DNA of 64,000 nt from Scandinavium sp036495715 (GTDB lineage Bacteria > Pseudomonadota > Gammaproteobacteria > Enterobacterales > Enterobacteriaceae), in contig DASXML010000052.1 of assembly GCA_036495715.1 (NCBI GenBank), forward strand, positions 1 to 64,000, read 5' to 3'. A program made the translations under genes and the position numbers. Of the stretch, positions 52,238-60,419 are shown in pieces; position 1 is the first letter of the stretch, and each line of letters begins with the position of its first letter. The notes under the pieces were generated by a model. It searched no databases, was not told the origin of the DNA, and saw only the letters and a list, made by a program, of their open reading frames with translations.

Positions 52238-52720
52238 ATGGGGATAAATTTTTCGCCTAAAGTGGGGCAAATCCTGACCTGTAACTTCGGGAACTATCCG
52301 AGAGATGGGCAGGGCGATATCGTCCCGGATGTGATTGACGCGCACATGCCGCCCGAAATGATTAAGTTCAGGCTGGTCGTTGTCCTGAATGGCAAATTAA
52401 ACGGCAATGCTTGTACCATTGTTCCGATCTCTACGACGAAAGACAGTGTGAAACTCGGTCGCGGATTTCATGTTGAGCTGGAAAAGGGTGTCATCGAAGA
52501 AGCGCGATATTTCCCGCAAAAAACAAGCTGGGTGAAATGCGACATGGTCCAGACAGTCAGTAATCAGCGTTTAAACAGGCCGATGGATGTCGAGCGAGGG
52601 CGGCTAACGCAGATTTTGCCGCGTGAAAGTGTCAGTGAAATACAAAAGGCGGTCATTAGAGCGATCAATGCGTCTTCTTTGTTGCCTCAATCTCATAGGG
52701 ATAGGGTGGTTGAAAAATAA
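52238..52720 (+). CDS. PemK/MazF-like toxin, apparently without a classical antitoxin gene
   Basis: 160 residues. The MazF/PemK signature is seen in GQILTCNFGNYPR near the start and MIKFRLVVVLNGKLNGNACTIVPIST (given in outline; residues about 44-69), where family members have the RPV.VLS...V.PITT core. These proteins are usually sequence-specific endoribonucleases. It reads as a slightly longer member of the family with a C-terminal helical extension. The ATG at 52238 is preferred; another at 52211 is in frame. Its GC content is lower than neighbours. No MazE-like gene is evident, but a short frame ends in an ATGA overlap at 52211-52214. Confidence 0.7.
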   Translation: MGINFSPKVGQILTCNFGNYPRDGQGDIVPDVIDAHMPPEMIKFRLVVVLNGKLNGNACTIVPISTTKDSVKLGRGFHVELEKGVIEEARYFPQKTSWVKCDMVQTVSNQRLNRPMDVERGRLTQILPRESVSEIQKAVIRAINASSLLPQSHRDRVVEK

Positions 52721-52723
52721 GCG

Positions 52724-52836
52724 TTGACACTTATTTGGCGTTTGATAATATTTGCCGCGTAGCCCATCGAGGCCATTCAGATTTCTTCCCCTTGAGGGAC
52801 CGCAAAACCCAGTTGAAAAGCTGGGTTTTCGCATTT
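52724..52836 (+). ncRNA. Candidate small transcript: strong promoter followed by a close terminator
   Basis: TTGACA (52724-52729), a 16-base spacer and TAATAT (52746-52751) form a near-consensus promoter. About 45 bases beyond the predicted start is a hairpin AAAACCCAG / CTGGGTTTT (52804-52829) followed by CGCATTT. The region lies between the toxin stop (52720) and yjcE (53005). It could be a small RNA of about 75 bases or an attenuated yjcE leader. Confidence 0.45.
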
Positions 52837-53004
52837 CTGGCGCCTGGTTTTATGCCGATCTCTTTTCTGTATCACCCACTCAATAACGCGCCGATTGTGC
52901 GGCGACCCAGTATTTATAGGCACATCCTGTTGTTCTTTACGATAAGCTGAAGGGCGTATTATCAGAGGTTGCATTAGAAATAAGACATCGCAAACAGGGA
53001 TAGC

Positions 53005-54651
53005 ATGGAAATTTTCTTCACAATACTGATCATGACCCTTGTGGTCTCCCTTTCCGGGGTAGTTACCCGCGTACTTCCTTTTCAGGTTCCGCTGCCGTTG
53101 ATGCAAATCGGCATCGGGGCGATGCTGGCGTGGCCGACGTTCGGCCTGCACGTTGAGTTTGACCCGGAATTGTTCCTCGTTTTGTTCATCCCGCCGCTGC
53201 TGTTTGCTGATGGCTGGAAGACACCCACGCGCGAATTTCTGGAACATGGACGAGAGATTTTTGGCCTTGCGCTGGCGTTAGTGTTGGTCACGGTGGTGGG
53301 TATCGGTTTCCTGATTTACTGGGCTGTGCCGGGGATTCCGCTGATCCCAGCATTTGCGCTGGCGGCGGTGCTGTCACCGACCGATGCGGTGGCCTTGTCT
53401 GGCATTGTCGGCGAAGGCCGTATTCCGAAGAAAATCATGGGCATTTTGCAGGGTGAAGCGTTGATGAATGACGCCTCCGGCCTGGTATCGTTGAAATTTG
53501 CCGTCGCGGTGGTGATGGGCACCATGATATTCACCGTCGGCGGGGCGGCGCTTGAATTTGTCAAAGTGGCAACCGGCGGCATTCTGGCCGGATTCGTCGT
53601 CAGCTGGTCTTACGGACGTTCGCTGCGTTTCCTCAGCCGCTGGGGCGGTGATGAACCGGCCACCCAGATTGTGCTGCTGTTCCTGTTGCCGTTCGCTTCT
53701 TACCTGATTGCCGAACATATCGGCGTCTCAGGCATTCTGGCTGCGGTCGCCGCCGGGATGACCATTACCCGATCCGGCGTGATGCGCACCGCACCGCTGG
53801 CGATGCGCCTGCGTGCCAACAGCACCTGGGCGATGCTGGAGTTCGTGTTCAACGGTATGGTATTCCTGCTGTTGGGCCTGCAATTGCCGGGTATTCTCGA
53901 AACGTCGTTGGTGGCGGCAGAAGCCGATCCGAACGTCGACACTTGGGTGCTGTTCGCCGATATTATTTTGATTTATGCCGCGTTGATGTTGGTGCGTTTC
54001 GGCTGGCTGTGGACGATGCAGCGTTTCAGTCAGCGCTTCCTGAAAAAGAAACCGATGGAATTTGGCAGTTGGAGCACGCGTGAATTGCTGATTGCCACGT
54101 TTGCAGGCGTGCGCGGGGCGATCACGCTGGCGGGTGTGCTCTCCATCCCGCTGCTGCTTTCCGACGGCAACGTCTTCCCGGCGCGCTATGAACTGGTGTT
54201 CCTCTCTGCGGGCGTTATCTTGTTCTCATTGTTTGTGGCGGTGGTGGTGATGCCAATATTGCTGCGACACATCGAAGTGGCCGACCACTCTCAGCAGTAT
54301 AAAGAAGAGCGTCTGGCGCGTGCCGCGACGGCGGATGTGGCGATTGTTGCCATTCAGAAAATGGAAGAACGGCTGGCGCAGGACACCAAAGAAAATATCG
54401 ATAATCAGCTGCTGACCGAAGTGAGTTCACGCGTTATCGGTAATTTGCGCCGTCGTGCGGACGGGCGTAACGATGTTGAAACGTCGATGCTGGAAGAGAG
54501 CCTCGAACGCCGCTTCCGTCTGGCGGCGCTACGTTCCGAACGCGGTGAACTGTACCACCTGCGCGCGACCCGCCAAATCAGCAACGAAACGCTGCAAAAG
54601 CTATTGCACGATCTTGATTTGCTCGAAGCGCTGCTGATCGAAGACCAGTAA
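53005..54651 (+). CDS. yjcE: YjcE, CPA1-family sodium:proton antiporter
   Basis: A 548-residue membrane protein matching E. coli YjcE, with about 12 hydrophobic segments. The family motifs are FIPPLLFADGWKTP, LSPTDAVALSGIVGEGRIP, GEALMNDASGLVSLKFA (ion-site Asp in ND) and FAGVRGAITLAGVLS. A cytoplasmic helical tail of about 130 residues follows. It is predicted to exchange sodium or potassium for protons; the physiological role is unclear. A 284-base upstream region holds the candidate small transcript. Confidence 0.92.
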   Translation: MEIFFTILIMTLVVSLSGVVTRVLPFQVPLPLMQIGIGAMLAWPTFGLHVEFDPELFLVLFIPPLLFADGWKTPTREFLEHGREIFGLALALVLVTVVGIGFLIYWAVPGIPLIPAFALAAVLSPTDAVALSGIVGEGRIPKKIMGILQGEALMNDASGLVSLKFAVAVVMGTMIFTVGGAALEFVKVATGGILAGFVVSWSYGRSLRFLSRWGGDEPATQIVLLFLLPFASYLIAEHIGVSGILAAVAAGMTITRSGVMRTAPLAMRLRANSTWAMLEFVFNGMVFLLLGLQLPGILETSLVAAEADPNVDTWVLFADIILIYAALMLVRFGWLWTMQRFSQRFLKKKPMEFGSWSTRELLIATFAGVRGAITLAGVLSIPLLLSDGNVFPARYELVFLSAGVILFSLFVAVVVMPILLRHIEVADHSQQYKEERLARAATADVAIVAIQKMEERLAQDTKENIDNQLLTEVSSRVIGNLRRRADGRNDVETSMLEESLERRFRLAALRSERGELYHLRATRQISNETLQKLLHDLDLLEALLIEDQ

Positions 54652-54658
54652 ATTTCGC

Positions 54659-54850
54659 CAAAAAAAAGCCGCCTTATCGGCGGCTTGAGGTCGATGACAA
54701 ACCTAATCCCAATGCAGGTCTATCATATGACACCCACATAAAAACCAGGAAAATCAATTTATTGATTTTCGGCTGATAACCACAAAGAAGGAAAAACCGC
54801 GTTTTATCCTTCTTTGTCAGCAGCCTGAAGCCGCCTTATCGGCGGCTTGA
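54659..54850. repeat. Stacked hairpins between convergent yjcE and murP, with a duplicated 22-base stem
   Basis: The palindromic 22-base sequence at 54667-54688 recurs identically at 54829-54850 (core AGCCGCC-TTATC-GGCGGCT). Between them are AAAATCAAT / ATTGATTTT (54750-54769) and AAAGAAGGA / TCCTTCTTT (54783-54816). The first copy is preceded on the plus strand by seven A, so on the minus strand it is a good terminator for murP. Confidence 0.75.
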
Positions 54851-54873
54851 AAGGGGGGGAACCCCGTCGACCC

Positions 54874-56325
54874 TTATTGCAGGTCGACGTTTTTACTGCC
54901 AAAGAACCAGGTCAGTACAAAACCTGCAAGATACGAAATCAGGATACCCACGACGTACACCGCCATCCCGGCAAAGATGCCTTGCGAAGAGGTCATCAGC
55001 GGAATCGACACCAGGCCAGACGGGCCGAATACGGTGTTCAGTCCTACCGGCAGCCCCAGCCAGGAAACCAGACCGATAAAGAAGCCGCCTACCGCGCCGC
55101 CAATACAGGCTGTGACGAACGGTTTCAGACGCGGGAGCGTGACGCCGTAAATCAGCGGTTCACCAATGCCCAGCAGGCCCGGGAAGATGGCACCTTTAAT
55201 CTGCGTGCGCAGTAAAGAACCTTGTTTAGCGCGGTAGAACAATGCCAGTGACGCGCCCACCTGTCCGGCTCCGGCCATCGCCAGAATCGGGAACAGTGAG
55301 TTGAAGCCCTGCGCGTCCATCAGTGCGAAATAGACCGGGACAAAGCCCTGGTGAATACCAAACACCACCGCAATCAGGAACAGACCGGCCAGCAGCGCAG
55401 TTCCGAACGGGTTACCGTTGAGGTGCAGGAACAACCATGACATCCCTTTAAACAGCTCGCCGCCAATCGGCATGATCACCGTGAACGTAATCGCCCCGGT
55501 AATCAGCAATGTAATCGCTGACGTCAGGATCATATCCAGAGAGTCATGAATGAAGCGACGCACCTGGCGTTCAATCCACGCGCCCAGAATACAGGCCAGC
55601 AGTACGCCAATGATGTTGCCGCGCGGGTCAATCACCATGCCGAAGAAATCCTGCATACCGGCGTAATAGCCGACTTTGCCTTCCGGCACGTAGCGCAGAA
55701 TAAACAGCGAGGCGATGATCGCGCCGTTCACGCCAGAGCCACCGAAGGCTTTCTGGGTGTTGAAGCCGATCAGAATGCTGAGGAAGGTGAACAGGCCGAT
55801 GCTGAACACTTTCATATAGGCGATCAGGTCAACGAGCCAGGTGGCTGCCGTCACGCCTTCGACAACAAAAATCTGTTGCAGCAGCGTGGCGAAACCAAGC
55901 AGTAAACCCGCCGCGATAAAGCCAGGGATAAGCGGAGTGAAGATGGTGGCGAACTTGGTTAAAAAGTTATGCACCGCGCTGTTCTGCTTGCCCTTCATTT
56001 TTGCTTTGTTCTGGCTGGCCTGTGAGGCCAGATCCGCTTCTGCGACCGGAGCAGCGGCGCTGTCGCCACCGGCTTTGATCATCTCATTCATCATTTCGCT
56101 GGCGGTTTGTGCTTTGCCAGGGCCGAGAATAATTTGCAGCTGATCGTCGCCGTTAATCACGCCCATCACGCCCGGCACAGCTTTGAGCTTGTCGATGTCA
56201 ATGATGTCGCGATCGACGAGCGTCAGACGCAGACGCGTCATACAGTTCCCGCACACGCTGATGTTGGCAGTCCCGCCAGACAGTTGCAGGAGTTGCTCAA
56301 TCATTGAGCTGGTAATTTTTGCCAT
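54874..56325 (-). CDS. murP: N-acetylmuramic acid PTS permease MurP (EIIBC)
   Basis: A 483-residue PTS EIIBC. The EIIB domain (1-90) has the phosphorylated cysteine in SVCGNCMTRLRL (Cys25). The EIIC membrane domain (about 125-475) has IPGFIAAGLLLGF and the GIGEPLIYGVTLPRLKPF substrate motif. It takes up MurNAc as MurNAc 6-phosphate, using the shared glucose EIIA because no EIIA domain is present. It lies 2 bases after murQ in one operon. Transcript end at the 54667 hairpin. Confidence 0.94.
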   Translation of the reverse strand: MAKITSSMIEQLLQLSGGTANISVCGNCMTRLRLTLVDRDIIDIDKLKAVPGVMGVINGDDQLQIILGPGKAQTASEMMNEMIKAGGDSAAAPVAEADLASQASQNKAKMKGKQNSAVHNFLTKFATIFTPLIPGFIAAGLLLGFATLLQQIFVVEGVTAATWLVDLIAYMKVFSIGLFTFLSILIGFNTQKAFGGSGVNGAIIASLFILRYVPEGKVGYYAGMQDFFGMVIDPRGNIIGVLLACILGAWIERQVRRFIHDSLDMILTSAITLLITGAITFTVIMPIGGELFKGMSWLFLHLNGNPFGTALLAGLFLIAVVFGIHQGFVPVYFALMDAQGFNSLFPILAMAGAGQVGASLALFYRAKQGSLLRTQIKGAIFPGLLGIGEPLIYGVTLPRLKPFVTACIGGAVGGFFIGLVSWLGLPVGLNTVFGPSGLVSIPLMTSSQGIFAGMAVYVVGILISYLAGFVLTWFFGSKNVDLQ

Positions 56326-56327
56326 GG

Positions 56328-57239
56328 TTATTTGCTCCCAATTCCCTGAATGGCGCTGCGAATAAAGCCGTTATTGCTGTTGAGCATTTCGCTTGCATCG
56401 GCGGCGCTCAGGCCTGCCAGAATCATGACGATGGCGGTTTTACAGTGGCGATTACAGGCGGTTAGCGCTGCTTCTGCTGTTGCCGCATCGCACTCTGTCG
56501 CCTGGACCACGATGTTCACCTGACGCTGTAACAGCTTGGCGTTAGTGGCTTCAACGTCGACCATCAGGTTGCCGAACACTTTGCCAGAACGGATCATCGC
56601 GCCGGTCGTCAGCATGTTCAGAATGAGTTTTTGCGCGGTGCCTGCTTTCATACGGGAAGAACCGGTGACCACTTCCGGGCCGACCAGCGGTTCCATGGCG
56701 ATGTCGGAGAGTTTGCCGATTTCGCTGCCACGGTTGCAGGCGATAGCGCCTGTTGTTGCGCCCACGCTGCGGGCATATTTCAGTGCGCCAATGACATACG
56801 GTGTACGGCCACTTGCAGCGATACCGATAACCACGTCGCGCTCGTTCAGCGCTAAATCACGCAGATCCTGCTCGCCCATCTGTGGGCTATCTTCGGCGTT
56901 TTCGACCGCCTGAAGAATGGCGGTGTGGCCACCAGCAATCAGACCGACAACCATTTCGCGCGGCGTGCCGTAAGTCGGAGGACATTCGCTGGCGTCCAGA
57001 ATACCCAGACGACCGGAGGTGCCAGCGCCGCAGTAAATCAGGCGACCGCCGCAGGCGAACGCTTTGGTAATGGCATCGACGGCCTTGGCGATAGCAGGCA
57101 GTTGTTCTTCTACTGCCAGTGCCACTTTCTGGTCTTCCGCGTTGATGACTTTCAGCATGTCCAGCGTCGACAGGGTGTCAATGTTCTCACTCGCGCGATT
57201 GCGGCTTTCAGTGGTCAGTGCGGATAAATCAATTTTCAT
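56328..57239 (-). CDS. murQ: MurNAc-6-phosphate etherase MurQ
   Basis: A 303-residue SIS-fold cytoplasmic enzyme that cleaves the lactyl ether of MurNAc 6-phosphate to give GlcNAc 6-phosphate and lactate, for peptidoglycan recycling and MurNAc use. The SIS motifs are GAGTSGRLGILDASECPPTYG (about 70-90, in outline) and IGIAASGRTPYVIGAL. VTGSSRMKAGTAQKLILNM is the MurQ signature. It heads the murQP operon. The start ATG at 57239 follows GAGGCCGTT. The operator and CRP site lie upstream. Confidence 0.96.
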   Translation of the reverse strand: MKIDLSALTTESRNRASENIDTLSTLDMLKVINAEDQKVALAVEEQLPAIAKAVDAITKAFACGGRLIYCGAGTSGRLGILDASECPPTYGTPREMVVGLIAGGHTAILQAVENAEDSPQMGEQDLRDLALNERDVVIGIAASGRTPYVIGALKYARSVGATTGAIACNRGSEIGKLSDIAMEPLVGPEVVTGSSRMKAGTAQKLILNMLTTGAMIRSGKVFGNLMVDVEATNAKLLQRQVNIVVQATECDAATAEAALTACNRHCKTAIVMILAGLSAADASEMLNSNNGFIRSAIQGIGSK

Positions 57240-57269
57240 AACGGCCTCGATGAATCATGTTTTCATTGT

Positions 57270-57346
57270 ATGGAATAATATATTCCATGAACTTCATTCA
57301 GAAGTAATATTTTATGCCTTGCGGGCAATCTGTGATCGCGATCACC
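57270..57346 (-). promoter_or_regulatory. murQP control region: operator palindrome and CRP site
   Basis: ATGGAATAATATATTCCAT (57270-57288) is an inverted repeat (TGGAAT-N5-ATTCCA) just upstream of the murQ start, the expected position for a MurR/RpiR operator. TGTGATCGCGATCACC (57331-57346) fits a CRP site. In E. coli murQP is repressed by MurR and activated by CRP. A block GTAATATTTTATGCC lies between them at 57304-57318. Confidence 0.78.
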
Positions 57347-57472
57347 TGTGAGGTGACTTTCCCTCTCCTTACACCGTGGATTCAGCATCAAAGGGTGTAA
57401 TGAGAATAGGGATGACTTATCATTTTAATCCCTTGGCCCACGCTAAAAAACCGAGCGACCCCTTACTGCCTT

Positions 57473-58327
57473 ATGAAACACATCAATACCATCCTTCATA
57501 ATAAATCGCTGTTTACCCCTGGTGAGCGCAAAATTGCGGATTTCATTCTGGAAAATCCGGGCCGCGTGAAGCAGTTTTCGTCGCCGGAACTCGCACAAGT
57601 GTTGGGCATCAGCCAGTCGAGCATCATTAAATTTGCGCAGAAGCTGGGCTTTAAGGGTTACACCAATTTTAAAATCGCGCTGGTGGAAGAGTGGGGGCAG
57701 CAAAGTACCGAACGCAAAAATGACGTTGCCTATATTCATAATGAAATCAACAGCGAAGACACCTTCCCGCTGATCGCCGAAAAGCTGCTGATGGAAAAAC
57801 AGCAGGCGCTACGCGACACCACAAACGGACTGGATTTCGCCCGGCTGCAACAGGTGGTTGATCTTATCCGTGTCGCCGGACGCGTGCAGATCACCGCCAT
57901 CGGTGGCTCGTCGCTGATCGCCAAAGACTTAGCCTACAAACTGATGAAAATCGGTTATCCGGTGATGAATGAGATGGACAGTCACGTGCAAATCACCGTG
58001 GCGCAGTCGTTGACGGCTGATGATGTGCAGATTGCGATTTCGTTTTCCGGCAACCGCAGAGAAGTGCAGGTCGCGGCGGAAACCGCGAAAGCGCGCGGAG
58101 CGAAAGTCATCGCGCTGACGTCGTTGCACCAGTCGCCGCTGCGACAGGCTGCGGATCTGTGTCTGGACACCATCGCGGAAGGCAGCAAAACACACAGCTC
58201 GTCTATTGCCGTGCGTACGGCACAGCACACGTTGATTGATTTGCTGTTTGTCTGCCTGCTTCAGCAGGGAGATGAAGGGCGTCGGCAGCTCATTGGGCAG
58301 AGCCGGACGCTGGTCGATAAGCTGTAA
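57473..58327 (+). CDS. murR: MurR/RpiR-family regulator of the mur locus
   Basis: 284 residues. The N-terminal RpiR helix-turn-helix (ERKIADFILENP ... SSPELAQVLGISQSSIIKFAQKLGFKG, in part) is followed by a C-terminal SIS domain (about 125-270) with the sugar-phosphate loop ISFSGNRREVQ. It is divergent from murQP, so it probably represses that operon and responds to MurNAc 6-phosphate, as E. coli MurR does. Sequence is clearly diverged from E. coli MurR, so the symbol is by position and family. The ribosome site is weak. Confidence 0.8.
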   Translation: MKHINTILHNKSLFTPGERKIADFILENPGRVKQFSSPELAQVLGISQSSIIKFAQKLGFKGYTNFKIALVEEWGQQSTERKNDVAYIHNEINSEDTFPLIAEKLLMEKQQALRDTTNGLDFARLQQVVDLIRVAGRVQITAIGGSSLIAKDLAYKLMKIGYPVMNEMDSHVQITVAQSLTADDVQIAISFSGNRREVQVAAETAKARGAKVIALTSLHQSPLRQAADLCLDTIAEGSKTHSSSIAVRTAQHTLIDLLFVCLLQQGDEGRRQLIGQSRTLVDKL

Positions 58328-58355
58328 TTTCCCCGGACGAACCGGGGAGAGAGGG

Positions 58356-58997
58356 TTACTGTACGTCGAGCGCCCATTTCAGGAAGGCTTTTCGCTGAGC
58401 GGGATCGCTTTGCAGATAAAGTTGCTGCATCGCGTTGAATCTTTCCGCACTGGATTGGCCGTTTGTCGCCACAGCAGGCGCGGGTGCAGTGGCTGATGTT
58501 GCTGCGACGATCGGTGCCGCCGCGACGGCGACAGCCGCTGGCGTCGCTTCGCCGTTGACCACCGAATCCCATGACGTTGAAATCGACCCAAATGCGCTTT
58601 GGCGAACCAACGGCGTCGGGGTAAACGGCACCGCTTTCCCGTTCTCGGTCAGGCTAAAGACCGGGGCTTTCGCCAGCGCCCGTACTTCAGACGTATCCGT
58701 CGCCTGTTTGATGCTCAGCGTAATCTCTTCATCGCCTGACGCGTTAAACGTCAAAAGCCAGGGTTTGGACGTAATACGCCCGTTGCTTTGGTTGGTCGAC
58801 GACGGATTTTCCGGGCTGTCGTATTTCACCACCACCTTCTGTTCGCCCTCTTTGAGCGTGACCTTATCGCTGAAAATACTCACATCTGCTGACTTTGCCG
58901 CCAGCACCGTCAGGTTATTGCCCACAATCAGGTGGGGAGTCGCCAGCGCCTGGCTGCCGCAAAAAAGAAGTGACACTAACAGTAATTTTTTCATCAT
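58356..58997 (-). CDS. DUF2057 (YccT-like) exported protein
   Basis: 213 residues with signal peptide MMKKLLLVSLLFCGSQALA. Then follows a DUF2057/YccT-type domain (HLIVGNNLTVLAAKSADVSI ... PWLLTFNASGDEEITLSIKQ, in part), an Ala/Val/Pro-rich linker near residues 155-180 and a conserved helix QQLYLQSDPAQRKAFLKWA at the end. The function is unknown; a periplasmic location is likely. The start overlaps the porin stop (TGATG at 58999-58995), so translation is coupled to the porin. This coupling is the main clue to its role. Confidence 0.78.
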   Translation of the reverse strand: MMKKLLLVSLLFCGSQALATPHLIVGNNLTVLAAKSADVSIFSDKVTLKEGEQKVVVKYDSPENPSSTNQSNGRITSKPWLLTFNASGDEEITLSIKQATDTSEVRALAKAPVFSLTENGKAVPFTPTPLVRQSAFGSISTSWDSVVNGEATPAAVAVAAAPIVAATSATAPAPAVATNGQSSAERFNAMQQLYLQSDPAQRKAFLKWALDVQ

Positions 58998-60076
58998 CAG
59001 AACTCGTAACGCAGACCTACGTGGTAGTAATCATCGGCAGGATTGCTGCCGCCAAAGGTGACGCGATTGCCTGTCACTTTGTTGGTGCCTTGCTTACCGT
59101 TACGCCATGAATAAGAGGTGTAGATGAAGCTGCGTGGCGTCAGTTTGTACTGCACTTCCAGCGTGGTATCGCGCAGTTGCAGGCCGTCACCGTCTTCGTT
59201 GTCCAGGTGGCGATAACCGGCGCGCAGTGCCCAGTCTTCGTTAACAGACCAAACCGCCGTCGTTTCGTAATCTTTATCCACGCTGTCCGGGGAACCGTCG
59301 CGATAGGTCACGCGATCCTGAGCAAACAACACGCCGAGCATCACATCGCCGATGTAATAACGCGTACCTACGCCCCAGAACGAATATTCATCCGCCTGCT
59401 GGTTGGCCTGCATAGAGGTTTCATCGTGGCTGGCTTTCTCTTTCTGGCCCGCGATAACCGGCTGCAGTTTACCCGCGCTACCCATGTCCAGCGTGTAACG
59501 AACGGCGGCGTTATAACCGTAATCCAGGTCGGAACTGTCGTTGCCGAGGATATAAGCGGCAGAAACATCAACGTCGCCAAAGGTATTCTGATACTGAACG
59601 GTGCCATCCTGACGGAATACCTGAACCGCTGTCGGGTCAACGAAGTTTGCCTGACGGCCCATTGCCACATCGGAGCTGGCAAATACGTCACCAATATCGG
59701 TGAACATAATCAAGCCAGAAGAAACCCGGCCGCCGGTTAATTTTCCGTATTCGGCTAAATCCAGACCGGCCCATACGTAACGTGCCGTTAAATCTTTCGA
59801 ATTATCATGGAGGTTGTTGGCATATTCGGCCGCATTGACCTGATATTGTGCCAGACCAATGACCGCCATTTTATCGTTAATTACCTGACGTCCAGAGATG
59901 CCAAAGCGGCCATCAAAGCGGCCTGCGTTGTCCCCACCTTTATTGGTAATGTTAAAGCCAAGACGACCATACAAATCCACGAATGAACCATCGTCTGCCT
60001 GATAAATAGGCGCGGCGAAAGCATTGCTGGAGGCGAGTAAGACCAGAGCGGTAAGGGCTTTAAATTTGAATTTCAC
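58997..60076 (-). CDS. General-porin-family outer-membrane protein
   Basis: 359 residues from the GTG at 60076, which gives an ideal signal peptide (first 21 residues, cleavage after SNAFA) and follows AGGGATAGCCTTC. A longer ATG frame to 60133 would ruin the signal. The mature protein starts APIYQADDGSFVDLYGRLGF, as in Gram-negative porins. It has 16-strand-type amphipathic alternation and ends YHVGLRYEF with terminal Phe. It differs clearly from OmpC/OmpF and LamB. It is co-transcribed with the DUF2057 gene. Its promoter resembles that of murQP, suggesting a role in uptake of MurNAc-type sugars. Confidence 0.82.
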   Translation of the reverse strand: MKFKFKALTALVLLASSNAFAAPIYQADDGSFVDLYGRLGFNITNKGGDNAGRFDGRFGISGRQVINDKMAVIGLAQYQVNAAEYANNLHDNSKDLTARYVWAGLDLAEYGKLTGGRVSSGLIMFTDIGDVFASSDVAMGRQANFVDPTAVQVFRQDGTVQYQNTFGDVDVSAAYILGNDSSDLDYGYNAAVRYTLDMGSAGKLQPVIAGQKEKASHDETSMQANQQADEYSFWGVGTRYYIGDVMLGVLFAQDRVTYRDGSPDSVDKDYETTAVWSVNEDWALRAGYRHLDNEDGDGLQLRDTTLEVQYKLTPRSFIYTSYSWRNGKQGTNKVTGNRVTFGGSNPADDYYHVGLRYEF

Positions 60077-60115
60077 GAAGGCTATCCCTGTACTAATATT
60101 TTTGAAAAACGTGGT

Positions 60116-60190
60116 TGGAATTAAACATTCCATTGTTTATGTATCAATGTAATTTTTTATTCCGACCTGTTTTTTGTGAAGGTGCTCAAA
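60116..60190 (-). promoter_or_regulatory. Porin promoter region with MurR-type operator and CRP-like site
   Basis: TGGAAT-TAAAC-ATTCCA (60116-60132) has the same half-sites and 5-base spacer as the murQ operator. GTAATTTTTTATTCC (60149-60163) matches the murQ block at the same offset of 33 bases. TGTGAAGGTGCTCAAA (60175-60190) is a CRP-like site (8 of 10 conserved positions) at offset 59, against 60 in murQ. The rest of the gap to 60419 is AT-rich and shows only a long-looped stem (CGCTAACG / CGTTAGCG near 60374-60405). Confidence 0.65.
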
Positions 60191-60419
60191 GATAAATACT
60201 CAAAACACAAGAATACTCTGAGAAATTTAAGCAAGTAAGAGGTGTTTGTTGTCAAAAATATGAGGTGTAGCTGAGGAGGAATGCATTAATAATTAAGCGA
60301 AATACAAGGATTGTCTTATTTGTGGTGGGCGTTATTTCAAAAATTGAAAACTAATTTTTATATATGGCGTCACGCTAACGGTGAACTAAACATCACGCGT
60401 TAGCGAATACCGCTGAATG

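Noticed and set aside
54683..54749. A 21-codon minus-strand frame starting MWVSYDR in the murP 3' region
   Set aside because: Too short, with no clear ribosome site, and it ends within a terminator stem; not supportable without conservation data.
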